A stretch of 64,000 nucleotides of DNA from Mixophyes australis (GCA_036250195.1 JAVHZZ010000004.1:161687904-161751903), one strand, 5' to 3'; numbered from the stretch's first letter, positions 12,091 through 24,022 are shown. Numbers and translations are program-made. The notes: generated by a model from the letters alone, not told the origin.

Positions 12091-12902
12091 CTAAAAGAAT
12101 GGATGGACTCTCCTTACCGCCTGTCTTAGCGTACAAGCTTTGGGTTCCGGAAGGAAAAGTTTCCGACACTTGGTGTCCTTTAGAAGTCCCAGAAATATCA
12201 TTCTCTGAGAAGGAACTAACTGAGACTTGGGGTCATTTATAATAAAGCCGTGCTGTTCCAAGATCCGAAGGGTGAGACACAGATGTTGTTTCAGGACCAG
12301 TCGAGAGGACACCTTGAGGAGCATGTCATCTAAATACGGTACTATATTCACCCCCAGATTTCTGAAGTGAGCCGCCATTACTGCCATAATCTTTGTGAAT
12401 ACTCTTGGCGCTGTTGAAAGTCCGAATGGGCGAGCCCAGAATTGAAAGTGGGAGCTTCCCATAGTAAAACGCAGAATAGACCGATTTCCTTGCCAATTCG
12501 TAACATGGAGATAAACGTCTTTGATATTAACGCTAGAAACTCCCGAGATTCCAAAACGACCTATGACTCCTGCAGAAAGAAGAGACGCGACTGAACTGAT
12601 CATCGCCTGTCTTCTTTACGTATTTCTCGGAAGAGGCGTGGTTAAAAACACTGCAGAGAGGGTCCTGAAAGATCCAAGATGTATCCCCTGGACATAATAC
12701 CTATGACCCATTTGTCTTGAGAGGTCGCCGCCCACTGATCCTGAAACAATTGTAGGCGACCCCCTATCCCCACTGCCGCAGAAAGAGGGGGAAAAGAGGG
12801 GGGACTCCGCCATGCAGAGGGTTTGTCCGAATTTTTGAGGACCGGGCGCCTCTTAGCGTAAGATCCCCTGCCTCTGACAGCCTGTCCCCGGGAATGCTGC
12901 AT
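12091..12902 (-). pseudogene. DIRS reverse transcriptase
   Basis: The pre-RT segment GGRLQLFQDQWAATSQDKWV lies at about 12780-12700. The RT core at 12603-12091 contains NIKDVYLHV (first catalytic aspartate block), FWARPFGLSTAPRVFTKIM and VPYLDDMLL, with the catalytic YLDD at 12325-12336. This PFGL...YLDD pattern is characteristic of DIRS polymerases. A frame change between the two parts shows decay. Confidence 0.9.
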
Positions 12903-13196
12903 TCTACCTCTACTGGTAGACTGACCCTGTTAACCTGGCTACCCCGAAAGGACTGTCGAAAAGAACTAAGCTCGGCCTCTAGGTGCATTAACAGGCAGAG
13001 AAGTACTCCTACCTCCTGTAGCCTGACTGATCATAGCATCCAACTTGGGTCCAAAAAGGACCGAACCAGAATAAGGCAGGGCTTCCAAAGACTTTTTAGA
13101 CTACACATCCGCGTCCCAGGCCCTAAGCCGGCGGTTCCCAAACTGTGCACCGCGGCTCCCAGGGGTGCCGCGGCGCTGTCTCAGGGGTGCCGCGGG

Positions 13197-13373
13197 CCAG
13201 CCATAAAAAAATCAAACAGAAACACTTACCAATCCGCGCGGCGCCGGGACCCAGCATCCTCCTCTCTCACGCAGCTGTCGTATCAGTGACAGCTGCTGCG
13301 TGAGAGAGGAGGATGCTGGGTCCCGGCGCAGCGCGGATTGGTAAGTGTTTCTGTTTGATTTTTTTATGGCTGG
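13197..13373. repeat. Long hairpin, about 80-bp arms
   Basis: The sequence from CCAGCCATAAAAAAATC at 13197 to about 13279 is repeated in inverted order from 13290 to 13373 with very few mismatches, leaving a loop of about 10 nt. The arms are GC-rich around CCGGGACCCAGCATCC. Confidence 0.92.
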
Positions 13374-13380
13374 CGCACGG

Positions 13381-13760
13381 CAGAGGGGTCAAAGTGAGAG
13401 AGTGCAGAGGAGCGTGACAGGAGGGGACAGAGCAGAGTGACAGCGTGAAGGAGGGGACAGAGCAGAGTGACAGCGTGACAGGAGGGGACAGAGCAGAGTG
13501 ACAGCGTGACAGGAGGGGGACAGAGGAAAGGGACAGCGTGACAGGAGGGGGACAGAGGAGAGGGACAGGAGGGGAACAGAGGAGTGGGACAGCATGGCAG
13601 AGGAGCTGTGACAGAGGGCAGAGGAGCTGTGACAGAGGGCAGAGGAGGGGGACAGAGGGCAGTGGAGCTGGGACAGCGTGACAGAGGGCAGAGGAGGGGG
13701 ACAGCGTGACAGGAGGGGGACAGAGGAGAGGGACAGCGTGACAGAGGGCAGAGTGTCTGG
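13381..13760. repeat. Purine-rich minisatellite
   Basis: Irregular tandem copies of a roughly 25-35 bp unit built from GACAGCGTGACAGGAGGGG and GACAGAGGAGA-type blocks. Proline/serine/cysteine-rich open frames over it on the minus strand are artefacts of the repeat. Confidence 0.88.
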
Positions 13761-15976
13761 ATGCAGAGGGGGCATTTTTGCATACAACTAAATAAGCATT
13801 TCTGTTCTGACCTAAATACTTATTACAATTTTTTGACCCAACTACTTCTAAAACAGGACTGCTCGGTAATTATTTTGGAGGGAGGGGTGCCTTAAAAAAA
13901 TTATGGAGACTCTAAGGGTGCTGCAAACTGCAAAAGTTTGGGAACCACTGCCCTAAGCCAAAGGATTCTCCTAGCAGAAACCACTGCAGCTGAAACCGCA
14001 GAAGAAATGGACGCTGCGTTCTGTGCTGCCTCATATAAATAACCTGATGCCTCCTTTAAATGCATGGCTAACGGGAGAACCCTGAATCCTGTAACCAACC
14101 GCTAGTTGATCCGCCCAGGATTCCATGGCTCTAGCAACCCATGCCGAGGAAAACATGGATCTGAAATATGAACCCGCAGCAGAAAAAATAGACTTAAAAC
14201 AACTCTCTATTTTTCTATCGGTGGGGTCCTAAAGGACAGCCGAACTTGGTATGGCGAACCAACCTAGCTACTGGCGCGTCTACTCTGGGAACCTAATCCC
14301 AGTGCGCCGTTTTCTATTCCTTTAAGGGGTATAGATTTGCAAATCTACGTGGAACAAAAAAAATCTCTTATACGGTTGTTTCCAAGCTGCCTCGGCTATC
14401 GATGTGAGCTCCACCGAGAAAGGAAAACATACAGTCTTGGGTCTATTACAAGAAAAGAGGCCCTGGATCGAAGGACCTGTCTCCTCTGGTTCTATCTGTT
14501 CTGACGTACTGCCATAACCAGATCTTGCACCCTGGTTCCTAACGGACTCGTCCCAATCTCCCAACTGGGTAGAGTCTGAATCCTCAATCACTTTCCCCTC
14601 TTCTTCAGAGGACCCCTCTGATTTCCAGGGAAAAAAATGTGAGAGAGGATTTTTGTTGTTTGGGTCTAGGGGGTCACCATGCTTAGAGAGCCTAACAATC
14701 TATTCAAGCGGTCCAATCTTTTTCCTAGGGAAGATGACCAAGCAGGTTCGGCCTGGATAGACCGAGGCGTAGTAGAAGCAGGCTGAGACATGCCTCCTTC
14801 ATTAATCTGTGAAACAGCCGTCCCATTGTCTGCCAAGGTAGATGGACCAGACTCCATAGGGGCCCCTACCGCCATGGCCGTGGTCTCAGTCTGTCTGTTA
14901 ATAAGCTGGGTTAACAGATACAGACTGTGCCAGTGAGGAAACCCATGCTGGCTTCTCCACTGTCACTGCAGGGACTCCCTGTGCCTGTGCTCCACCAGTC
15001 CCCATTTCACACTGCGCACACACAGTCCCCTGGTCCTGCTGATCCACAGGAAGTTTGGCAGCACATTTGGAGTAAGCATAAAACTTTATTTCAGTGCTTT
15101 TGCCTTTATCAGACATAATGACAATTTTTTTTTTCTCTTATATAAACACACAGTCACACCACACAGAGAAAGAAAATGTATTACTTGTTTGTCTCTGGCT
15201 AATGTCCACAAACAGTAAAGAACTCTTATTTTATGTGTTCCAAATATAAAATAGTGATGTGTGACTATTCACTTATAGAATTCTATCATAAAACTCTAAG
15301 TGATAAAACTGGGGATAACAATTTCCTATATAAGAATATCGGGAACATTATACAATAATAAACCCCCTCAGGGGACGTAGCTGAAAGATGTCAATTGCAG
15401 AGGGAGGTAGTCAGCCACCGCAGAGTGTCCCCATTGTCTGTCAAGATACACTGAGCACTGTCGAGTACTGGCGCAAGTCCTTACCGCTTTGGAAGGTACT
15501 AAGTGTGCTGGAGGCGCCTCTCAAAAAGTCTCCTCCCCACATAGCCAGACAGTAATCCGCGCCCCCCCCCCTTCCCCCTTTAATGTACAGAGTCTCTCTT
15601 TACAAAGCTCTGATCAGATCTGCTCCTTCTGACCTAGCCACGGAGATCCAAGACCCCCCTTTGCCTCAGCGGGGGGCTTGGTATCTTCCATTTAATGGTC
15701 GTTCACCGGACAGGGCTCTGCGCTCTATGCCAGTGGCAGCGCGGACCTGACAGGAGGAAACTGTGGCGGTCGGCAATCTTGCGGCTGTCACAACATGGAA
15801 ATCTCCCTCTTTAGTGAGAAATTTCTGACTCATCCAGACAACAACATGGAACGCTATTGCATCCCCCTCTAGATGTAAGAGCTGTCGGCAGCACTTACAA
15901 GAATAAAACTACACTAATCTATAGCAGCAAGTACTGGACACAGTACCAGATAGCCCAACTCCTTGAGTACAAACTA

Positions 15977-16104
15977 CACTGAGGCTGGTAGGGGTTGCAG
16001 AGGGGAGGAGTCAGCAAGTTTAGCTAACTGTTTAAGTGGCAACTCCTTCACCCTCATACAATCCCATTGTAGCACTGTCCCCCAGCGTGGATGAATGAAA
16101 AATC
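15977..16104. repeat. DIRS right (5') terminal repeat
   Basis: Inverted copy of 8574-8700; the outermost + strand bases read GTCCCCCAGCGTGGATGAAT. Between here and the gag start at 15116 lies about 0.85 kb of non-coding leader. Confidence 0.85.
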
Positions 16105-17485
16105 ACATTATATAATGTAAGATGAATGCATGTCACAGATGTATCATTTTGATAAGGTACAAAGGCCATGATTCAGGAAAACTGAAACCTGCAAAAGTGA
16201 AAATTCACAGAGGTGTGCATGGTAACCTTCACTGGCACCAGAGGTCATAATTGTTCTGATGCCAAGCAATACATGCATTTTAGCTTAATGTCTGTACATC
16301 GAGGGCAGCACAATTTTTTATTCATTTTAACACATCATCTTTTTTTAAGCCCAGTGAAATGATGACACTTTCTACAGATTACACTCTACATAATTTTTAT
16401 TTTAGATTAATTCAATATGAGGAAACATAGTAATGTGTTCCTCAAGAATGGATTGTAATAAATGGTTTTCCATCTCGGTTTGTTCAAAATGTATGCTATT
16501 GAAATTAAAACTATTTTCCAGTGAGTTTGCAGTGGCTAAGGCAAATACTCAGGCCCCGCGCTACCATTAGGCATGAATCAGGGAGGGAGCAGTTGAGACA
16601 ATAGTCACCCTAAGGCACACAGCTGATGGGGCGCGTTTTCCCACTCCCTCTTCCCCCCCCCCCCCGACTGTTTGGGACGTGAAGATGACATCACGCCCCA
16701 ACGCAGACAGTGGAAAAGATGGAAGGCAAATTAAGAATGGTGTTATGAAGGGGGAGTAGTATGAAAAGGGGGCAGCAGTGTGAGAAGGTTTGAGCCTTTG
16801 CTTAGGGAGCCGAGAAACTTTGCACCAAGAGAGAAGGAAGGTTTGCGTGAGCAGAGAGATGGCATGTAGTGAGATTTTCAGCTTAGATCTAACAAGCGGA
16901 AAAAGATTGAAGAGCACTAAATACTTTTGTAGGTAGTGAATGCATAATAAAATAAGAAGACATGGTGATTTTGGTAAGAGAAAGGCAGATAATGATGAAG
17001 AGGAGCAAGATTATTCCTATAGCATCTGGTGGGTGGAGGGGGCACACGGGCGACAAATACAGTGGTGGACAGAGGCGCGAGCAATACTCAGAGGTTGTGG
17101 GGGCACTACAAAGAGTGTGGTGGGCAGAGGGGGCACGAAAGACACAGAGCATTGCTGGCAGGGGTGGCATGTGTGGAAAACCTAGTGAGCAGGGAGCACA
17201 TGAGAGAAAACATGGTGTGCTGGGTGGGGGGGGGGGGGGGCATGTAAGACAGAAAATGGTGAGGGGACATATGAGGGGGATAAAAAAAAAATCAAAAAAA
17301 AAAAATCAAAAAAAAAAATAATCACATGACTTTTGCTTGTAGACCAATACCCTCATACTCACCAGCTTCTCCCTTACATGCCCTCCTGTCCAACACATGC
17401 ACCTCTGCCCACCATCTTTAACCTCACTTTTCTCCATTACCAGCCAGCTTTACTTCACATGCAATTCTACCCACCAGCTATTCTC
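16105..17485. other. Unassigned intergenic DNA with low-complexity tracts
   Basis: No gene seen. Contains a poly-C tract near 16650, GGGGGCA-rich purine sequence from 17030 to 17270, a poly-G run near 17226 and A-rich repeats at 17282-17320. Confidence 0.4.
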
Positions 17486-17765
17486 TCACATATTGCACTG
17501 CACACCAGCTATTCTCTCACATATTGCACTGCACACCACCTTTTCCTTCACATATTGCACTGCACACCACCTTTTTCTTCACATATTGCACACCACCTTT
17601 TTCTTCACATATTGCACTACACACCACATTTTCCTTCACATATTGCACTGCACACCACCTATTCCCTCACATATTGCACTGCACACCACCTATCCCTATT
17701 CCCTCACATATTGCACTGCACACCACCTATTCTCACACATATTGCACTGCACACCACCTAGTACA
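17486..17765. repeat. Minisatellite, unit about 30-33 bp
   Basis: About nine tandem copies of a unit containing CACATATTGCACTGCACACC followed by a variable pyrimidine-rich segment (CTATTCCCT or TTTTTCTT). Unit length varies slightly. Overlapping open frames (HCTPP-rich) are by-products of the repeat. Confidence 0.92.
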
Positions 17766-19782
17766 CCACAAGTACATTTTGCAGCAGCCCACCTCCACTG
17801 TATACTACTAGACCGTTTACTCCATAGCAGTTATTTTCCTGCAATACATATTTTCTTTGCTTTTGGTCTTTACATATTACCTGTTATGTAAAGAAATATA
17901 AAGGTTCTGTTACCATAGAGAACTATACAAGGCCTATGTATACGGTTTGGTCAGCATAAAAAGCAAGCAGTATTCATGTGACCATTTCGTAAAAACCCCT
18001 CAAAGCTCTCAGAAAGCACTTGTTAAATCTGCCTTGCTTCTCCCCTCCCTCTATTGTTGGGAGCGGACCCACCATGGAATTCACTATGGGATTCATAAGA
18101 GGACTACAGCAAAGTCAAGCACAATTAGGATCAATCACTGTTCATTATTAAGTATATCTAATTTAGTGTTAGCACTAAAAAAGATAAGACATGCAATGCA
18201 ACTTTGCAATATGCATACACAATATTGGAATATTCAAATTGCTGACATGTAAACTAGGTAATACACTTCAACGTGTTTTATTTTAAAATTCTTCTCTGGG
18301 ATTAAATAGTGCCTGAAAAGCACCTCACACGTGAATAAGCCTGGCAGGGAAGACAATTTGCCCATCTAAATTTAGTAGAAATGTAGAAATATTGTAATGT
18401 TTGTTACTAGAACATTGCTCTACCTGATTTTCCATTACTTTCAGTAGCTACACATGAGTGTATTTGCAGCAGCTTCCCCTGTGTATCATGTGACTGCAGC
18501 AGTCACATGACCTGGTGATGTCATCAGGTCCTTTCCATGAAGCGATCTAGTTTTACCATTCAGTAGCTACACAGAGACAAGTACATTTACAGCAGCCTCC
18601 CCTGTGTACATCGGTCACATGACTTGGTGATGTCAGCAGGTCCTTTCGATGAAGGGGATTTAGCCATTATCTTACATATTGGGCTACAGTTATATCTGAT
18701 ATATGTAGAAATGTGTTAGTGTGTAAACAATAAGATTTATTTCATATGTTTCTATAGTCATCAATTCACTACGTGCACACACACGTCTGCAGCAAGGTAC
18801 AGTATGACCTGACCTATTTTCTTACAGTCCTCATTGATTGAACACAATGTAACACTTGAGTAAAGTTGACTTTGCAATTTTCTATATATTCATATAAACC
18901 GTTGACTCAAGATTAGCCATTATTAAAAACACCTGTTGTTTTATTTTCCAAGTATGTTTTGTCAGTAAGACCTTACACAATCCTTTGTGCAACTTTACAT
19001 GGATAGATATACTCATGTTTGGACAATTTACTCTTTCATAGTGTGTGTTAAATTGTATGATTTATAAAGAGTATTAATGAAGTATGCTAGAGAGGTTGTT
19101 TGTTTGTTTTTGGTTTTTTTTTACACTAGTCATAAATACCTTTTATGCAGCTTAACTTGTTTCTGTCTGTCAGACATTTTATTTATGTATTTGCTGTTGT
19201 ACCAGATCAGGTTTATGTATATATATTTGGATAATGGTACAGAATTAATGTACTTGTCAGGAGGAGAACCTTTAATTTTGTCATTTCTTTCTAAAATGCT
19301 ATTTTAGTAGTAGAACTTATAATGTTTTCAGGCAGTCGTTTATATATTGCTGTTTTATTAGCATTGCAAAACTAGGATTCTCAAAACAAATCCATAAAAA
19401 TGTGTACACTAGATTGCTTGTTTTATTGACCTTTTACTTAGGCTAGCAAATAAGACATTGCAAATATGCAGCGTGACATGTTTCTTTTGAATAGTATCCA
19501 TTTAGTTTGCTGATTTGTTGTGAAAATGTATAAACATTTTGTATATTTAAGAAATAGAATAATGCATTATGTATGGAAATTACCCAGTTATCCAGTAAAT
19601 ATGCATACAAATGGTTCTTTCTTCACTTTACAACAATTACACAGCATTTACCACATATACTCTATGGGATTGACCTATGGAAAAATAAATTTTCTACATC
19701 CTCAGTGTGTAAATGATAAAATAGGTGGGGCTAGAATAACTGCATAACCAATCAGTGCACTTGACTTTTCATAGGGATAGAC
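17766..19782. other. Intergenic, mostly unassigned
   Basis: Apart from the direct duplication at 18442-18655, no recognisable element or exon was seen. AT-rich with short T runs. Confidence 0.4.
18442..18655. repeat. Direct duplication, period about 119 bp
   Basis: CAGTAGCTACACA starts two copies at 18442 and 18561. Both continue through AGCAGC-TCCCCTGTGTA, TCACATGAC and GTGATGTCA-CAGGTCCTTTC. The copies differ at many positions, so the duplication is not recent. Confidence 0.85.
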
Positions 19783-20269
19783 CGGATGTGTCAAACTCGC
19801 AGGCTGCATGGGGGCCAAACACATATTTTTTGCGGTCCTGCATTACTATGGGAAAGCAAATGGAATGCAACCCACATTTTATTTTATTCGGTTAAATGAC
19901 TTAAAAATTCACTGAATACGACAGAACAGTTGGCGTGTGAGTTTAGTCAACTTTCCGCCTCAGTGACACGTGTGCTCGCTGATTCCGCTCGTCTCCCTCC
20001 ACCCATGATATATGTTGTCGCACGCAGTCAGAACAGTACGCTTTGGTTATTCAAGCAAACTGGTAATCTGGGACTGTTTGTGCTCAAAACATCATTATTC
20101 CTTTGGTAAATTGGTGTCCAAGTACATTTATATAACAGTTTGTTAATTGCTTATCAAATGTATTATCCATTTGTGCTGATGATGGTTATTTATATCTTTT
20201 TGGTTTTCTTGCGGCCCACACAATCTTAGATTATTTGGCCCAATTGGGGTATTGAGTTTGACATGCCTG
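19783..20269. mobile_element. Non-autonomous hAT-like element
   Basis: The ends are inverted repeats (right end GAGTTTGACATGCCTG; left end CGGATGTGTCAAACTC, mutated at several bases). Near-identical 8-bp duplications flank it: GGATAGAC at 19775-19782 and GGTTAGAC at 20270-20277. There is no transposase in the 487 bp. The GCGGCCCACA and TTTGGCCCAA words near the right end are common in this class. Confidence 0.8.
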
Positions 20270-20277
20270 GGTTAGAC

Positions 20278-20975
20278 CAAACTGTAACCAACAGAAGATG
20301 CAACAAACACAACTTCCAAAAACCACAACAAACTACTAAAGACATTACTGTACATGTCATGCCTTTATATGAAAATCCAGCTTGTTAGAGAATAAAAGTA
20401 TCTGCAGCGGGAAGGTAGGGACAGCTAACATAGGAAAAAGCTTTCCCCCCCCCTCCCTTATTAGATTCATGGGTGTCTCTGCTGGTGTTTATACCAAATA
20501 CTTCTACATTACACATCATGATATTCTGGTAGGCTTTTTGCAAGATTAACCTGCGTGTGTTTGTGTGGTAGGGAAAATAGATTGTATGCTCCATTTGGGC
20601 AGAGACTGACGTGAATAATTAAATATTTTCTGTAAAAGTAACTTTAAATAATTTCTGACAGTTTGAATGTACAATGGATTCTGTTACAGGTTGTTTTGCT
20701 GCTGCCAGGGGGGCACATGTCCCCCAGGCTGGACTGAAAATGACTATTTTGGGCCGGTGCATGAACTGGCCCAAGTCTATATTATTTGGTGGCTGGCCCC
20801 TCTTCTGGGACCAGCCACCTTTCATCATTGGCCTCGGCCCCTCCTCCCCTCTTCTTTCGGGTTTGTCACATGGGACATGCACCACGTGACAGGTGCCGTC
20901 CCATATGTGAACTGCCGCAGATGTGCAGGTGGAATAAGGTAAGTATGTGTAGTATATATTGTGTGTGCGCAGTAT
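20278..20975. other. Unassigned; start of an interspersed repeat
   Basis: From about 20700 the GC-rich text (GGGGGGCACATGTCCCCCAGG) looks like a repeat family member. It probably continues beyond the Tc1 insertion at 20976-22019, because TATATTGTGTGTGxGxGCAGT occurs on both sides. Confidence 0.35.
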
Positions 20976-22019
20976 ACAGTGCGTCCAGAAAGTATTCACA
21001 GCGCTTCACTTTTTCCACATTTTGGAATGGTCTTTCCCTCTATCCTGACTACTCTCCCAGTTTCTGCTGCTGAAAACATCCCCACAGCATAATGCTGCCA
21101 CCACCATGCTTCACTGTATGGATGGTATTGGCCTGGTGATGAGCGGTGCCTGGTTTCCTCCAAACATGACGCCAGGCATTCACGCCAAAGAGTTCAATTG
21201 TCTCATCAGACCAGAGAATTTTGTTTCTCATGGTCAGAGTCCTTCAGGTGTATTTTGGCAAACTTCAGGCGGCCTGCCATGTGCTTTTAAGGAGTGGCTT
21301 CCGTCTGGCCACTCTACCATACAGGCCTGATTGGTGGATTCCTGCAGAGATGGTTGTCCTTCTGGAAGGTTCTCCTCGCTCCACAGAGGAAAGCTGTAGC
21401 TCTGAAAGAGTGTCCATCAGGTTCTTTACAACCTCCCTGACTAGGGCCCTTCTCACCCGATCGCTCAGTTTAGACGGCCTGCCAGCTCTAGGAAGAGCCC
21501 TGGTAGTTCCGATCTTCTTTATTTATGGATTATGGAGGCCACTGTGCTCATTGGGACCTTCAAAGAAGCAGATATTTTTCTTTACCCTTCCCCAGATTTG
21601 TGCCTGTCTTGGAAGTCTACAGACAATTCTTTTGACTTCATGCTTGGTTTGTGCTCTGACATGCACTGTCAAGTGTGGGACCTTATATAGACATGTGTGT
21701 GCCTTTGCAAATCATGTCCAATCAACTGAATTTACCACAGGTGGACTCCAATTAAGCTGTAGGAACATCTCGAGGATGATCATTGGAAACAGGATGCACC
21801 TGAGCTCAATTTTGAGCTTCGTGGCAAAGGCTGTGAATACTTGTGTACATGTGATTTTATTTTTTTATTTAATAAATTTGCAAAAATCTAAAAAAAAACT
21901 TGTTTCACATTGTCATTATGGGGTATTGTGTGTAGGATTGTGAGGAAAAAAAGGAATGTATTTCATTTAGGAATAAGGCTGTAACATAACAAAATGTGGA
22001 ATACTTTACAGATGCACTG
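20976..22019 (-). mobile_element. Tc1-like transposon, internally deleted
   Basis: TA dinucleotides flank the element (20974-20975, 22020-22021). Termini read CAGTGCGTCCAGAAAGTATT and, inverted, a CAGTGCATCTGTAAAGTATT copy. On the minus strand the transposase gives RRALVREVVKNLMDTLSELQ and PSRRTTISAGIHQSGLYGR (helix-turn-helix region) at 21456-21265, then [20 protein letters not shown] and [11 protein letters not shown] (first catalytic aspartate region) at 21231-21060. The C-terminal third, including the final DDE glutamate, has been deleted. The + strand frame at 21221-21943 is only its shadow. Confidence 0.93.
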
Positions 22020-22021
22020 TA

Positions 22022-24022
22022 TATATTGTGTGTATGTGTGGGCAGTGTATATATTGTGTGGGGGCCCAGTATATAAATATAGTGTGTGAGTGTGGGGGGC
22101 CAGTATGTTAATATATGTGAGGGAAGGGGGGGGGGGGTCTTAATATAGTGTGGGAGGTAGGCTATTTAATGGTGGAGTGCAGGTGGGGGCTAATTATTTA
22201 ATGGGTGCTATTTTATTTGTGGGGTGATGGTGGGGCAATTTAATTTAAAAGGGGGTCTAATTAATTTATAATGGGGTAATTGGACCCTTTAATTTAATGC
22301 TGGGGTGGTTTGGGAGCTATTTATGGATTGTGGACTTTTTGTGGAAAATTAGATCTATTTATTAAATGTGATTACCGTATATATTTAATGCCTGTGATTG
22401 TTGTGGGAAATGGTAATATTTGTTAAATGTAAATGCCATTTAAATTATTGCTGGGGCTGTTTGGAGGGATGGAAATAGGTTTATATATTAAATGTGTTTG
22501 CTATCTAATGTCAGGGTTGGTTGGAGGGAAAGAGATATATATTTAGCAAATGTGAATATTATTATTTTAATGTTGAGGCTGGAGGGAGGCCTAATTATAA
22601 AACGTGGGTGCTATTGATTTAACACTGGCACTGGTTGGAGTTTTCTAAATCTTATGTACCCATTTTGTTTCCAGATAGCGCCTCCAATATTCCAGAATCC
22701 AGACAACCAGCAAATGAGCTAAAGTAACCAGCAGCCACAAGTGGTGAAAGTGACAAGAACAGGTAGGAGAGAGCAGGACAGTCTGCCAACTGTCCTGAAT
22801 CTGGTGGGACTGTCCTGACTTTGGGTGACTGTTTCGCTTAGGACATTTGGGAGGTATGTCCCGCTTCACTGTGTACTGCTCGTTAAGGCAGAACTGTGTG
22901 CACCTAACAGTAGTGCACACAGTATTGCCTAAAATGATAACCATGCTACATCACAGGGGGTTACCCTGTCTAAAGTGCCCAGGCACCCCAGAGCCTTAAT
23001 CCAGCTCTGGGCCTGAGCATAAAAATATATATATGGATTAAGCAACAGTAAAATAGTCTCTTTTTATATAGATAAATATATATTGTACCAAAAACCACCC
23101 TTTAAGGATGGACCGCTAGTTATGGGCCAGTGCTGTGTGCTTGTCCCCCGGGCTAAAGTCTGCCAACCCTCCCCTGGCTGCTGCTAACTGGAGAAGCTGA
23201 GCCAATGATCCAATCTGCTGCATTGAGAAACTTTGTTCAGGACATTGGATCATTAACTAGTTGACCTCAGTGGGTGAATGGGGAAGAAGCACTTTATATG
23301 AAGTTCTCTTTTAAAACTTTGTTAAATAAGACGGTGTTCTTAGTAAATTCCTAAATATTTTTCTAGCAATAGCTCAGGTTTTAATAAAAAGAAGACCGGG
23401 AAACCACATACTTTTGCTCTTAGGACATGGTTTTGTACCACTCAGTTTTATAAAAAGCAGTATGACTGCTCCCAATTGCTGTAAGCTAAAATAACATATA
23501 TAAATATCTAGGGATTGTTTGCTTGTTTTTTAGAATTTCACATTGCACTTTGTTACACATATATTATTTCACTCCAGCTGTTAATATTTAACTATACTTC
23601 TCTTTTTTTTTTTTTTTTATGAAGATTATATGCAGCAGCTTTTTACTCTATTTTTCTATAAATCTTCAGTAAAACATATGCACCAAATTCATTACTTTTC
23701 CACTGCATATGTTATATTTATGATAGGAAAAGTGGCTTTCCTGTCTGTCATACTGTCTTTGTGGCTTGTTGTGCACAAATTTATTTTCACCTCTGGGATT
23801 GAGCAGTGTATCCTTGCAGAATGCTTTCATGGCATTAAAGAACAATAACTGTTCAATAAAGCGTCTCTTGGACATAGTGTCACTATTGTTAGGAAGCTAA
23901 AGATTAATATGTGAACTGTCCCTATAAGGACAAGATGAATGTGGGAAGACTTTACACCTGAATATAAATAGATGGCAATCTATTCATTTTATTTCATTAA
24001 AATAATTTTTTCCTTCTGTTAG
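22022..24022. other. Intergenic, repeat-like; upstream of zinc-finger gene
   Basis: 22022-22640 has loosely periodic TTTAATG-TGGGG words, probably a decayed tandem array continuing the repeat begun near 20700 and ending near 23010 (AGCTCTGGGCCTGAGCA). A poly-T run lies at 23605-23619. The promoter and any non-coding first exon of the zinc-finger gene should lie here or further left, but I cannot place them. Confidence 0.35.

Larger units (their letters stand above)
13129..13950. mobile_element. Non-autonomous hAT element inside DIRS gag
   Basis: The ends are imperfect inverted repeats of the type CAGTGGTTCCCAAACTTT (left copy begins CGGCGGTTCCC). Both flanks carry the 8-bp duplication CCCTAAGC (13121-13128 and 13951-13958), as expected for hAT transposition. 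The 822-bp element has no transposase. It contains a long hairpin at 13197-13373 and a purine-rich minisatellite at 13381-13760. Confidence 0.9.
12950..15116 (-). pseudogene. DIRS gag-like ORF1, interrupted by hAT element
   Basis: The start codon at 15116-15114 (MSDKGKSTEIKFYAYSKC) leads into a cysteine-containing N-terminus (KCAAKLP followed by CAQC), resembling the small zinc-binding head of vertebrate DIRS gag proteins. Acidic and serine-rich segments follow (for example EDSDSTQLGDWDES near 14580), then a helical alanine-rich part (AAQNAASISSAVSAAVVSARR) near 14030. The hAT element at 13129-13950 splits it. Several stops are present. Identification rests mainly on position upstream of the RT. 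Confidence 0.7.
8542..16104 (-). mobile_element. DIRS tyrosine-recombinase retrotransposon, interrupted
   Basis: On the minus strand the order is 5' inverted terminal repeat (16104 down to about 15977), leader, gag-like ORF (start 15116), reverse transcriptase (about 12900-12091), RNase H (about 12014-11300), tyrosine recombinase (about 11130-8881), internal complementary region (8864-8767) and 3' terminal repeat (about 8700-8542). DIRS elements use a tyrosine recombinase instead of a DDE integrase and are thought to integrate through a circular DNA intermediate. Two later insertions, an LTR-like element (9138-10356) and a hAT element (13129-13950), interrupt it; without them it would be about 5.5 kb, normal for DIRS. 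Stops and frameshifts in every gene make it inactive. Confidence 0.92.

Noticed and set aside
13364..13787. Minus-strand frames of about 135 codons rich in PLSRCPS
   Set aside because: They are translations of the purine-rich minisatellite inside the hAT element.
17486..17765. CRISPR array
   Set aside because: The repeats are contiguous with no unique spacers, and the context is a vertebrate genome.
17333..17891. Long + strand frames (142-164 codons) rich in HCTPP
   Set aside because: They are produced by the minisatellite at 17486-17765, which is open in all three frames.
21221..21943. 240-codon + strand frame
   Set aside because: It is antisense to the Tc1 transposase, whose conserved motifs are on the minus strand.
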